DNA from: Alteromonadales bacterium alter-6D02
GTDB taxonomy: Bacteria > Pseudomonadota > Gammaproteobacteria > Enterobacterales > Psychrobiaceae
Reading direction: 5' to 3'
Length of the DNA stretch: 64,000 nt
Assembly: GCA_002835545.1 (NCBI GenBank)
Contig: PIZK01000026.1
Coordinates: 34,331 to 98,330 of the forward strand
Shown here: positions 34,917-43,560 of the stretch, one piece after another
How the letters are laid out: every line of letters starts with the position of its first letter
How positions within the stretch are numbered: the stretch's first letter is position 1
The notes under the pieces: generated by a model
What the model saw: the letters and a program-made list of their open reading frames with translations, nothing else
Told to the model about the DNA's origin: nothing
The model's database searches: none
Made by a program: the position numbers and the translations under genes

Positions 34917-36686
34917 ATGCGCGCCGGACGTCATATTGATGTGCCAGATAAGATTAATTGGTCAGTTTTTAAAACATTAATTCCTTACCTCGTTGAATAT
35001 AAAAGCCGTGTTTTTATTGCACTTAGTTGTTTGATTTTAGCTAAGGTTGCCACCGTAAGCTTACCTTTTGTCCTAAAGTATATTGTTGATGATTTGGATA
35101 GTGAGCAACTTCAATTGATTGCAGCTCCAGTGATGTTAGTCGTTGCTTATGGTGCGTTACGACTTTCTTCGGTGCTGTTAGGTGAAGTGCGCGACACCGT
35201 ATTTGGTCGAGTCACTGAGCGCGCAATGCGCCGTGTTGGGTTGCGGGTATTTAATCACTTGCATCGCTTAGATTTAGACTTTCATTTGAATCGACAAACG
35301 GGTGGGCTGTCACGAGATATGGAGCGAGGTGTGTCTGGGATAAGCTTCGTGATGCGCTTTATGGTATTTAATATTGTGCCGACATTAATTGAGTTTTGCT
35401 TTGTTGTCGGCATATTATTAATTAATTATGAAGTTAGCTTTGCGTTGATTATTACTCTCGCGGTGGTCAGTTACGCACTATTTTCTGTTAAAGCGACACA
35501 GTGGCGAACTCGGTTCGTTCGAGAGTCTAATATTGCTGACTCAACAAGTAACACTCGTGCCATTGATAGCTTGATCAATTATGAGACAGTGAAATACTTT
35601 GGTAATGAGACTTTTGAAGAGCAACAATATGATAAACAGCTAGCGCTATGGGAACAGGCTAAGCGCAAAAATCGCTTATCGTTATTTACCTTAAATGGTG
35701 GGCAAGCATTGATAATCGCTTGTGCGATGACGGCGATGATGGGGTTAGCGGCAAGTAATGTTGTTGCCGGTAATATGACCATTGGTGATTTTGTACTAAT
35801 CAATGCGTTTACGATGCAAATATTTATGCCACTTAACTTTCTTGGTTTTGTTTATCGCGAGATAAGAGGCTCCCTTGCTAATATAGAGCAGATGTTTACT
35901 TTGCTAACTAAACAATCGAGCATCGCCGATAAGCCTTCAGCGCAAGACCTTGTATTATCAACAGGAAAAATTGATTTTAAAGATGTCGACTTTCGTTATC
36001 ACCGTGAACGTGAGATCTTGACTCGGGTTAGCTTTAGTATTGAGCCCGGGCAAAAGGTGGCTGTTGTCGGTGCCAGTGGCAGCGGTAAATCAACCTTAGT
36101 GAAGCTGTTATTTCGCTTTTATGATGTTACCGATGGAACTATTTTAATCGATAATCAGGATATTCGTGATATTACTCAAGCTTCTCTACGTCAAGCGATT
36201 GGAATCGTACCTCAAGATACAGTGTTATTTAATGATACCATTTTTGATAATGTTCGTTATGGTCGCCCTGAGGCGTCAGATGACGAGGTGAATAGGGCGA
36301 TCGATTTAGCTCACTTACGAGGCTTTATTGAGAGTTTGCCTGACAAAGAAAAGACTAAAGTGGGTGAACGTGGTTTAAAACTCTCTGGTGGGGAAAAACA
36401 ACGTGTTGCTATTGCAAGAACGATTTTGAAACAACCTGCTGTATTAGTGTTTGATGAGGCAACGTCATCATTAGATAGCTACAGTGAACAACAAATTATG
36501 GCAGCCATCAATGAAATCACTGCTGATAACACCAGTCTGGTGATCGCGCACCGTTTATCAACCATCATTGATGCCGATAAAATTTTGGTTATGAAACAAG
36601 GCAAAATTATCGAACAAGGGACTCACCCTGAACTTTTAGCACAGCAAGGCGAATATGCCAAGTTGTGGCAACTTCAACAGCAATAA
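34917..36686 (+). CDS. Atm1/ABCB7-type ABC exporter (fused permease-ATPase)
   Basis: A 589-residue half-transporter from the ATG at 34917 (an upstream TTG adds seven codons and is unlikely). Six transmembrane helices fill residues about 20-310, with the Atm1-type stretch INYETVKYFGNETFEEQQYD. The ATPase domain has Walker A GASGSGKST, signature LSGGEKQRVAIARTIL and Walker B VLVFDEATSSLD. Atm1-like proteins export glutathione-linked persulfide or metal complexes and take part in iron-sulfur or heavy-metal homeostasis. The ion-channel gene follows after 21 bases and may be cotranscribed. Confidence 0.9.
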   Translation: MRAGRHIDVPDKINWSVFKTLIPYLVEYKSRVFIALSCLILAKVATVSLPFVLKYIVDDLDSEQLQLIAAPVMLVVAYGALRLSSVLLGEVRDTVFGRVTERAMRRVGLRVFNHLHRLDLDFHLNRQTGGLSRDMERGVSGISFVMRFMVFNIVPTLIEFCFVVGILLINYEVSFALIITLAVVSYALFSVKATQWRTRFVRESNIADSTSNTRAIDSLINYETVKYFGNETFEEQQYDKQLALWEQAKRKNRLSLFTLNGGQALIIACAMTAMMGLAASNVVAGNMTIGDFVLINAFTMQIFMPLNFLGFVYREIRGSLANIEQMFTLLTKQSSIADKPSAQDLVLSTGKIDFKDVDFRYHREREILTRVSFSIEPGQKVAVVGASGSGKSTLVKLLFRFYDVTDGTILIDNQDIRDITQASLRQAIGIVPQDTVLFNDTIFDNVRYGRPEASDDEVNRAIDLAHLRGFIESLPDKEKTKVGERGLKLSGGEKQRVAIARTILKQPAVLVFDEATSSLDSYSEQQIMAAINEITADNTSLVIAHRLSTIIDADKILVMKQGKIIEQGTHPELLAQQGEYAKLWQLQQQ

Positions 36687-36707
36687 ATGGAATAGTACGA
36701 GTTAACA

Positions 36708-37505
36708 ATGAACTTTCAGACATTACAAGCTTATTCACAACGCATAAAATCAAACAAGGTATTTGAGATCTTTGTTATCTCAGTTATTGTTTTATCTGCG
36801 TTATTAATTGGTGCAAAAACTTATCACCTACCCAACTATGCTTTAGGCGCATTGGCATTATTTGACTGGTTTATAACGGCAATCTTCTTATTTGAAATTG
36901 TGATACGTTTTGTCGCCGATGATGATAAAAAGCGCTTTTTCACCAAAGGGTGGAATATTTTTGACACTTTAATTGTCGTGGTGAGTTTAATCCCAATTGA
37001 AGATAGCGAACTTGCGTTAGTTGGACGCTTAATCCGTATCTTTCGTGTGATGCGGATGATCTCTTTTGTCCCGGAACTGCGCATGCTGCTTAATTCATTA
37101 TTACGTGCGCTGCCGCAGTTAGGCTACGTAGTTTTATTAATGTTCATTATCTTCTATATTTATGCGGCTATTGGCTCTAGCTTCTTCGCGGGCATAAATA
37201 CAGACTTGTGGGGTGATATCTCCATTGCAATGCTGACATTATTCCGCGTCATGACGTTTGAGGATTGGACTGACGTGATGTATGAAGTGATGAATGTCTA
37301 TAGCTTTGGTTGGATTTATTTCTTGTCGTTTATTTTCTTAACCACCTTTGCTTTCTTAAATATGGTGATTGGTATCGTAGTTAATGTGTTAGAGGATGAG
37401 CACGCTAAAGAGCGAGCTCAAAAAGATCTCGATGATGGCAAGCTAACGATTGAAGATTTGTCTAAGCAAATAGAAGAACTAAAAGTCTTAATTGCTAAAA
37501 AATAG
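36708..37505 (+). CDS. Voltage-gated ion channel (bacterial single-domain six-helix type)
   Basis: A 265-residue channel subunit, expected to form tetramers. Helices S1-S4 span about residues 18-130; S4 has arginines at 107, 110, 113 and 116 in a three-residue repeat (GRLIRIFRVMRMISF). The pore region has the filter T183-F-E-D-W-T-D189, related to the TLESWAS filter of bacterial sodium channels but with an added acidic pair. S6 is followed by a C-terminal coiled coil (about 230-262) that would tie the tetramer together. Ion choice (sodium, calcium or mixed) is open. It ends one base before the convergent gene. Confidence 0.87.
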   Translation: MNFQTLQAYSQRIKSNKVFEIFVISVIVLSALLIGAKTYHLPNYALGALALFDWFITAIFLFEIVIRFVADDDKKRFFTKGWNIFDTLIVVVSLIPIEDSELALVGRLIRIFRVMRMISFVPELRMLLNSLLRALPQLGYVVLLMFIIFYIYAAIGSSFFAGINTDLWGDISIAMLTLFRVMTFEDWTDVMYEVMNVYSFGWIYFLSFIFLTTFAFLNMVIGIVVNVLEDEHAKERAQKDLDDGKLTIEDLSKQIEELKVLIAKK

Positions 37506-38750
37506 CTAGAAATAATATTTTAATTCTAATTGAACAAAGCTATCTTGGCGTAGAGGGTGTGATGGGGCTAGTGAGTTGTCACTATCAAACCACCATACTT
37601 CTACGGCAAGCTTAGTATTTTCACCTAAACGAGTATTAGCTTCAATTAACGCACTGCGGCTGTTATGTTTCAAGTCAAAATTGATACCCGCGAGTAACTC
37701 CGATGACGAAAAGTCGTTAAACGCCCATCGCGTGGCAACAAATAAATTATCTTGAAAAACAGATTGGCTGCGTTGATCAACACTGTGCTCTATAAGTACC
37801 CCTATGTCATATTGTGTCTCAAGTGCTTGAGTGAACGTATACTCAAAACCAATGGTACTGGCAAAAAAGCTATTGTTCTTTGCTAGTAAACCAATAGCAG
37901 TATATTGGTTAGTGAGTTTTTTTTGTTGCTCATAACTTAGCTCAAACTTCCATAAACTACTATCGAGCGTGAGCTGAATATCACTGCTATAAACACGTGT
38001 TTGCCGATAGAAAGGGGTGAGTGTCGGCATTTCTTTTTTTACAATATTCGGTATGAAATCAGGGGAGCGTGATGTGCCATCAAAAACATTTAAACCAAAC
38101 TCCCAATCATCGTAAAGAGCATTAATACGCATAGCTAAATCAATGTTCTTTTGTTGCTGTTTTGATTGATATAATGGGGTGTCAGTGACGAGTAGTGGAA
38201 ATCGTAACCTTGCTGGCGCTGTTTGAAACTTTGGCTGGGAAAAATAAGGCATTACAAAAAATTCGATACTGCCCCAATCTTTAATTAAACTAAGCTGTGC
38301 CATTAATTGACCTAACTTATCCTCGCCGTCAGGCGATGATATTTGATCTGTTGGGTTAATAATATCAACTAAATGACGTGACTCGGTAACGCCCCAAAAT
38401 ACCACCTTAGACCCTAAGGAAAACTCATAAGCTTCACCGAGCGGGTTTTGTCCCAAATGGAGCCAATAGGCCTGCTTAAAAAGAAATTGAGAGCGATTAT
38501 CATCGACGGTATCGTAACGATAGAAAGGGTTGATGGTTAGGCTATCGGAACCTAGCTCATTTTCCCAATAGATTTCGCTATCGATAAATACATTGGTTTG
38601 GTTAGACTTTTGCTGAGGCAGCAGGGGCTGCTGCCAAAAATGTCTCTGCTCAAGACCAACATGATTATTAAACTGCATTTGAGCGTTGGCACTCGTGCCA
38701 AGTAATAACGCCATCAAACCCAGTGATTGTAAAATGGCTAGCCTTTTCAT
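37506..38750 (-). CDS. Outer-membrane beta-barrel protein of an RND/LolA-like export operon
   Basis: A 414-residue protein with a signal peptide (about residues 1-23, cleaved after ANA) and repeated amphipathic strands, ending with LELKYYF, a typical C-terminal barrel signal. The central region (SLGSKVVFWGVTESRHLVDIINPTD) resembles DUF1302-like barrels found with RND transporters and LolA-like proteins. Its start overlaps the stop of the LolA-like gene by one base, so the three genes form one operon. Likely the outer-membrane part of a lipid or lipoprotein trafficking route. Confidence 0.75.
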   Translation of the reverse strand: MKRLAILQSLGLMALLLGTSANAQMQFNNHVGLEQRHFWQQPLLPQQKSNQTNVFIDSEIYWENELGSDSLTINPFYRYDTVDDNRSQFLFKQAYWLHLGQNPLGEAYEFSLGSKVVFWGVTESRHLVDIINPTDQISSPDGEDKLGQLMAQLSLIKDWGSIEFFVMPYFSQPKFQTAPARLRFPLLVTDTPLYQSKQQQKNIDLAMRINALYDDWEFGLNVFDGTSRSPDFIPNIVKKEMPTLTPFYRQTRVYSSDIQLTLDSSLWKFELSYEQQKKLTNQYTAIGLLAKNNSFFASTIGFEYTFTQALETQYDIGVLIEHSVDQRSQSVFQDNLFVATRWAFNDFSSSELLAGINFDLKHNSRSALIEANTRLGENTKLAVEVWWFDSDNSLAPSHPLRQDSFVQLELKYYF

Positions 38751-39562
38751 TATTTAATTCGCTTTAAACTGTTTTTATTAAAGTCTTTGGTTGAGAAATT
38801 AACATCAAACGATAAGCTTTCGGTGATGATTTCAGTGGACTTGCCGGTTAAGTGATTAACCATAATAGCTTGATGGGCACGCCAATATTGATCTTTATAG
38901 AGATTATATTGAGATGAGGATAGTGTTTTTAGTAAGGATTTTTTACGGTCATAAAACTCAATCTTGTGCACTCTTAGGTGGTTAGTATCAAGCCAGGTGA
39001 TTGTTTTACTATATCCAGAATAACGATCTGTTGGTGTAGCCTCAATGACATGGCATTGCTGAGCACCGCAGGGTTCTTGGCGTAGAAATAAAAAACTATA
39101 CTTTTCAATTTCAAACGAACTTAAGTCTTCGTATGCGAATTCACTGCCCATAAAGGGGCCGGATTTATTTCTAGACGATATACGTTTCACACGTTTTAGT
39201 GCCGGTAAGTACAGCCATTGGTCGTCATTTTTCGTGATATGAGAAAAGTTTAAAAAAGCCGTTCCTTTGATATCTCTTGGTGTGTCAAATATAGTTAGCC
39301 CTTTATCGCCATCCCCCTCTACTTCTAACGCGCGGCTTCTAAATTTGCGAATGCTGATATCGCCTTGAGCATTTTTTAAAATCATTTGGGATTGTGACTC
39401 GCTGCTCTGCCAACCTTTATCGGCGGCTTTTCTCGCTTGAGCTATCGCGAGTCCTTTTGCGGCGGGGTCGCTGATATCAAATGTTTGCTCGGCGGCAAAT
39501 GAAATGTTAGTGAGTGCTAACGTTATGCCTAATATAGTCAGCTTAAGTGGATTGAGGGTCAT
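38750..39562 (-). CDS. Outer membrane lipoprotein-sorting protein (LolA-like fold)
   Basis: A 270-residue periplasmic protein with a signal peptide (about residues 1-23). The core (TIFDTPRDIKGTAFLNFSH, then QWLYLPALKRVKRISSRNKS) is the pattern I know from the COG2834-like proteins annotated as outer membrane lipoprotein-sorting proteins, with an unclosed beta-barrel able to hold acyl chains. Overlaps at both ends couple it to the RND transporter and the barrel gene. By analogy it shuttles a lipid or lipid-modified cargo between the two membranes. Cargo unknown; a role in canonical Lol sorting is unlikely. Confidence 0.82.
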   Translation of the reverse strand: MTLNPLKLTILGITLALTNISFAAEQTFDISDPAAKGLAIAQARKAADKGWQSSESQSQMILKNAQGDISIRKFRSRALEVEGDGDKGLTIFDTPRDIKGTAFLNFSHITKNDDQWLYLPALKRVKRISSRNKSGPFMGSEFAYEDLSSFEIEKYSFLFLRQEPCGAQQCHVIEATPTDRYSGYSKTITWLDTNHLRVHKIEFYDRKKSLLKTLSSSQYNLYKDQYWRAHQAIMVNHLTGKSTEIITESLSFDVNFSTKDFNKNSLKRIK

Positions 39563-41855
39563 TGCTTAGCTCCTTGTGGCTCACTGATTTGTCGAAAATA
39601 AGTAAAAATGCCGGCAATAGTAGAAAATCTACTATTAGTGCAATTGTGATAATAACTGCGGTTAATAGCCCCATATCAGCGTTCATTTTAAAGTTTGATA
39701 GGGTTAAAATCATAAAGCCAATTGTGAGAACCACAGTGGTAATCCACAAGGCTTTACCGACATGTTCAAAGGCTTCTTTGATGGAATCTTCGGCATTGAG
39801 CCCTTGTTTACGAGCGATGTTGTATTTGCTTAAAAAGTGAATCGTATCATCAACAACGATACCTAAGGTAATACTTGTTACAACTGATAATGCTAAGTTG
39901 ATATTGCCATCAAGGATAGCCCAGATCCCAAAGCCAATAGCTGCAGGGGCAATATTAGGCAGTAAGCTGATAAAACCTAAGCGCTTAGAGCGAAGAGAGA
40001 GGCCTACTAGCATTGAAATCAACACCAAAGCTATCGCGCTGCCTAATAACATACTACTCATATTTCGTTCACCGATATGCGCAAAAACAAGGGCTGTGCT
40101 AGCCATGCCAACTTTTAGGTCGCTAGCATGTTGTTCAAACCAATGAACTGCGCGTTGTTCGATGGCGAGAAGCTCATCTGAGCCTGAGCTTTTAAAGTTG
40201 GCCATCACACGGGTTGCAGACTTGTCGATATTTAATTGATTATTTAAGTCGAGGCCATAAGGCAGACTCATCTCATACATCAACAGGTATTGCGCGCTAA
40301 GCTCACGCGACTCAGGTAGTCGGTAAAAAGCTTCTTTGTCGCCATGCATATTTTTGTTGAGTCGTTTTATAGTTGTAGTGATTGTGCTGACATGATCTGT
40401 CTCTGGTTGTTGCTCTAGCCATAGTACAAATTGATCGACCAACGCAAGAAATTCAGGCTTATTTATACCGTTCGTTTCACCACTATCAATTGAGAAGCTG
40501 ATCGATGTGATCCCTGCAAGGTGCTCTCCCATATAGTCAGTCGCTTGTCTAAACTCTGTCTTTGGTGAAAAATATTCAACGGCTACATCGTTAATTTTGT
40601 TAGTAAATAACATTGCACTAATCGCAATGACTATTAATGAACCTATTATTGCTACATTTCGGTAGTGTGCTATTACAAAGTTGGCAATTGAAATAAAAGG
40701 GCTTTGTTTTTGCGATGGTGATGGTGCTGAGAGTTTTACGATGGCAAGCAGTGCCGGGTATAGCGTCACTGAGAGTACAAAGGCCAACATAACCCCGATG
40801 GCTACTAAATTACCGAGATCACGCATTGCTGGGGAGTAAGAAAAGTTGAGAGTTAAAAAACCAATGCTAGTGGTAATACTGGTTAGAAAAATGGGCATGA
40901 AATTAAGTTGATAGCTTTTGATGATTGCTTCATTCTTCTCCATGCCTTTTTGCATCGCATAAAAAACCCCAGAGACGAGGTGAACACAATCGGCTACGGC
41001 CAATGTCATGACGATTGTTGGAACACTGACAGTGGTTGTCGTTAAGTCAATCCCCAACCATCCGGCAAGCCCCATCGTTGCGCCAATGCTTGTCACGATA
41101 ATAATAAGCGAGGCAAACATAGCGGTTAATGAGCGTAGTAGAATCGCCAATAAGATAACAATAGCGACAAACATAATTGGAATTAGGGTTTCAGCGTCTT
41201 GTTGTGACTCATCGGCAAACGCTTTGTTCATTGCAATCACCCCAGAGAGGTGAAAATCGACTTCGGGATATTTCGCTTTATATTCTTCGATTAATCGTGT
41301 GACATAGTCGCCAGTTTGCGGCAACTCGGCGACGAAATCCTTACCCGGTAACTGAATGGTGACATTAATTACTGTTGATGACTTATCGGGAGCAATGAGC
41401 TTTTTTAACAGCGCAGGTTCATTTAATGCAATTGATTGCATTGAGGCGATCTTCTGTGGATTTAGATCGTCGAGTTCAAGCAGTAAATCTTCTACATATA
41501 AGTCGTCTTCAATGGATTGGGTGTGTTGATAGTTGGTGATGGAATCTACGCGTATTGAGTGGGGGATTTGCCATGCTTGATCAGTTAATTGCCAAACTAA
41601 TGATAAGGTTTGCTTCGTAAACACCTCTCCATCTTTAGGGGCAACGATAATGGCAACATTATCACTTTTATTAAAGTTGGCCTGCATCGAATCAAAGGCG
41701 AGCAAGTTAGGATCATCTTGGCCAAAAAACACCCGGTAATCACCATTGAACTGAAGGTTCTTTCCTCCGGCGGCGGCAACAATAATAACTAACAATAATA
41801 GCAAGACACTAAGAAAGCGATGCCTGACTAAAAACGTAGCCATGGTTTTAAGCAT
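39543..41855 (-). CDS. RND/MMPL-family transporter
   Basis: A 770-residue inner-membrane protein with twelve predicted helices in two halves, each with a large periplasmic loop. It is shorter than the roughly 1040 residues of tripartite drug-efflux RND pumps, as usual for MMPL/HpnN-type lipid exporters. Proton-relay acidic residues appear in the fourth and tenth helices (LAVADCVH and GIVVDDTIHF). The ATG at 41855 has GGGAGAG eight bases upstream; an earlier TTG is not used. It heads an operon with a LolA-like carrier and an outer-membrane barrel, overlapping the former by 20 bases. Confidence 0.88.
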   Translation of the reverse strand: MLKTMATFLVRHRFLSVLLLLLVIIVAAAGGKNLQFNGDYRVFFGQDDPNLLAFDSMQANFNKSDNVAIIVAPKDGEVFTKQTLSLVWQLTDQAWQIPHSIRVDSITNYQHTQSIEDDLYVEDLLLELDDLNPQKIASMQSIALNEPALLKKLIAPDKSSTVINVTIQLPGKDFVAELPQTGDYVTRLIEEYKAKYPEVDFHLSGVIAMNKAFADESQQDAETLIPIMFVAIVILLAILLRSLTAMFASLIIIVTSIGATMGLAGWLGIDLTTTTVSVPTIVMTLAVADCVHLVSGVFYAMQKGMEKNEAIIKSYQLNFMPIFLTSITTSIGFLTLNFSYSPAMRDLGNLVAIGVMLAFVLSVTLYPALLAIVKLSAPSPSQKQSPFISIANFVIAHYRNVAIIGSLIVIAISAMLFTNKINDVAVEYFSPKTEFRQATDYMGEHLAGITSISFSIDSGETNGINKPEFLALVDQFVLWLEQQPETDHVSTITTTIKRLNKNMHGDKEAFYRLPESRELSAQYLLMYEMSLPYGLDLNNQLNIDKSATRVMANFKSSGSDELLAIEQRAVHWFEQHASDLKVGMASTALVFAHIGERNMSSMLLGSAIALVLISMLVGLSLRSKRLGFISLLPNIAPAAIGFGIWAILDGNINLALSVVTSITLGIVVDDTIHFLSKYNIARKQGLNAEDSIKEAFEHVGKALWITTVVLTIGFMILTLSNFKMNADMGLLTAVIITIALIVDFLLLPAFLLIFDKSVSHKELSNDPQST

Positions 41856-42035
41856 GAGCAACTCTCCCTAGTTGAGCTATTGAATTAAAATCAAGAGTTT
41901 TAATGAATGACCATTCTAGTATAACGGCTCGATTAAAACCAAGACTAATTTTGTATAAAAAATATCAGTGATTGCGTAATAAAAACAAATTAAAATGATA
42001 TTTCTCTTGTTTTAAGTTCATTTGTTGTGTACTTT

Positions 42036-42050
42036 CGTAATTAAATTACA
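42036..42050 (+). promoter_or_regulatory. HexR-type operator upstream of gap
   Basis: CGTAATTAAATTACA agrees at 14 of 15 positions with the TGTAATTAAATTACA consensus I recall for HexR in Shewanella and relatives, where HexR (a KDPG-sensing RpiR-type regulator) controls gap, zwf, edd and eda. It ends 36 bases before the gap start codon. Confidence 0.85.
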
Positions 42051-42086
42051 TAAATGATTTTTTCAAATCGTGAAAAGGTGAAGAAA

Positions 42087-43142
42087 ATGGCAATTAAAGT
42101 CGCAATAAATGGTTATGGTCGTATTGGTAGAAATGTACTTCGTGCTTTGTATGAAGAACAACAAGATTCGCCAGTAAAAATTGTAGCAATTAATGATTTA
42201 GGCGATAGTGCTTCAAGTGCTCACCTGACACAGTTTGATTCAGTTCATGGCCGTTTTAACGCTGACGTTCACTACGCCGACGGTGTAATGTCTGTTAATA
42301 ATGATGAAATTAAGATGTTTAGTGAGCGTGATCCTAAACAACTGCCTTGGCAGGATCTTGATGTTGATATCGTTTTCGAATGTACGGGTATCTTCACGTC
42401 TAAAGAAGCGGTTCAGCCTCACTTAGAAGCAGGCGCTAAAAAAGTCATTATCTCTGCACCGGCAAAGAATGTTGATGCAACAGTTGTTCACGGTGTTAAC
42501 CACGATACGTTAACGCAAGAAATGACAGTTATCTCAAATGCTTCTTGTACAACAAACTGTTTAGCACCTTTTGCTAAAGTATTAAATGATGAAATTGGTA
42601 TTGAGTCAGGCCTGATGACAACGATTCACGCATACACCAATGACCAAGTGTTATCTGATGTTTGCCATAGTGACTTACGTCGTGCTCGTGCCGCTGCAAT
42701 GTCTATGATCCCAACCAATACTGGTGCCGCTGCAGCCGTTGGATTAGTTGTTCCTGAGTTAAAAGGTAAGTTTGACGGTATGGCTGTTCGTGTACCAACG
42801 TCAAACGTGTCGCTTGTTGATTTGTCTTTCATCGCTAAGCGCGATACGAGTATTGAAGAAATTAACCAACTTGTTGCTGAAGCTGCCTGTCAGGCGCCAC
42901 TAAGTGGTGTATTAGGTGTTAATACGCTTCCACTTGTTTCTATCGATTTTAATCACAACCCGCTCTCTTCGGTTTTTGATGCGACGCAAACGCGTGTGTC
43001 TGGTCGTTTGGTTAAAGTGATGGCTTGGTATGATAACGAGTGGGGCTTTAGTAACCGCATGTTAGATAACGCGGTTGCATTATTTAATGCACCAGCGGCG
43101 GTTGATGTAAAAAAGTTAGCAAAAGAAGCTGAGGTCGCTTAA
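42087..43142 (+). CDS. gap: Type I glyceraldehyde-3-phosphate dehydrogenase
   Basis: A 351-residue enzyme oxidising glyceraldehyde 3-phosphate to 1,3-bisphosphoglycerate. NAD(P) site [10 protein letters not shown] at the N-terminus; catalytic Cys in [12 protein letters not shown]; the His in [10 protein letters not shown]. The start is set at 42087 (AAGGTGA before it), not the ATG 11 codons earlier. The segment [19 protein letters not shown] differs from GapA and leans toward the Epd/GapB-like group, but ECTGIF and the Cys region argue for a GAPDH. It heads the Entner-Doudoroff gene group behind a HexR box, feeding the triose arm. Confidence 0.93.
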   Translation: MAIKVAINGYGRIGRNVLRALYEEQQDSPVKIVAINDLGDSASSAHLTQFDSVHGRFNADVHYADGVMSVNNDEIKMFSERDPKQLPWQDLDVDIVFECTGIFTSKEAVQPHLEAGAKKVIISAPAKNVDATVVHGVNHDTLTQEMTVISNASCTTNCLAPFAKVLNDEIGIESGLMTTIHAYTNDQVLSDVCHSDLRRARAAAMSMIPTNTGAAAAVGLVVPELKGKFDGMAVRVPTSNVSLVDLSFIAKRDTSIEEINQLVAEAACQAPLSGVLGVNTLPLVSIDFNHNPLSSVFDATQTRVSGRLVKVMAWYDNEWGFSNRMLDNAVALFNAPAAVDVKKLAKEAEVA

Positions 43143-43194
43143 CTCTTAAGCGGCTCAAGGGGATTAATCGGTCAAACTACGTTAGAATCTAACA

Positions 43195-43533
43195 ATGAAA
43201 GATTCTTACCAACGCATATTAGCTGTAGTTAAATTAATTCCCTTTGCACACGTTGCTAGTTACGGTCAAGTTGCCGATCTAGCAGGTTTACCCAATCGAG
43301 CTCGGTTGGTCAGCAAAGCTTTAAAAGTGGCTACAGATAATAGCGACATACCATGGCACCGAGTAGTTAATAGCCAAGGTTATGTGTCCATTCCTAAAAG
43401 TGAGCCTGCCTATCAACAACAATTAAACTTGTTGCGTGATGAAGGTGTCGAACTTAAGGGAACAAAAGTCAATTTCATTAAACATCGCTGGCAACCGAGT
43501 ATTGAGACTTTGTTGTTTGAATTAAGTTATTAA
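43195..43533 (+). CDS. Alkyltransferase-like protein (ATL; PWHR active-site variant)
   Basis: A 112-residue protein with the MGMT DNA-binding domain fold. In O6-alkylguanine transferases the acceptor motif is PCHR; here it is P53-W54-H55-R56, so the methyl-accepting cysteine is replaced by Trp. This marks ATL proteins, which bind O6-alkylguanine lesions and hand them to nucleotide excision repair instead of reversing them. The helix-turn-helix region (VASYGQVADLAGLPNRARLV) is intact. It lies 52 bases after gap and 27 before the zwf start, so it is probably cotranscribed with central-carbon genes. Confidence 0.92.
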   Translation: MKDSYQRILAVVKLIPFAHVASYGQVADLAGLPNRARLVSKALKVATDNSDIPWHRVVNSQGYVSIPKSEPAYQQQLNLLRDEGVELKGTKVNFIKHRWQPSIETLLFELSY

Positions 43534-43560
43534 GTGAAGGGTCCCGCAAGGGCAAAGAAC

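Noticed and set aside
42087..43142. Calling the gap gene epd (erythrose-4-phosphate dehydrogenase)
   Set aside because: The N-terminus is Epd-like, but the [12 protein letters not shown] region, and position with the Entner-Doudoroff genes and HexR box, favour a GAPDH.
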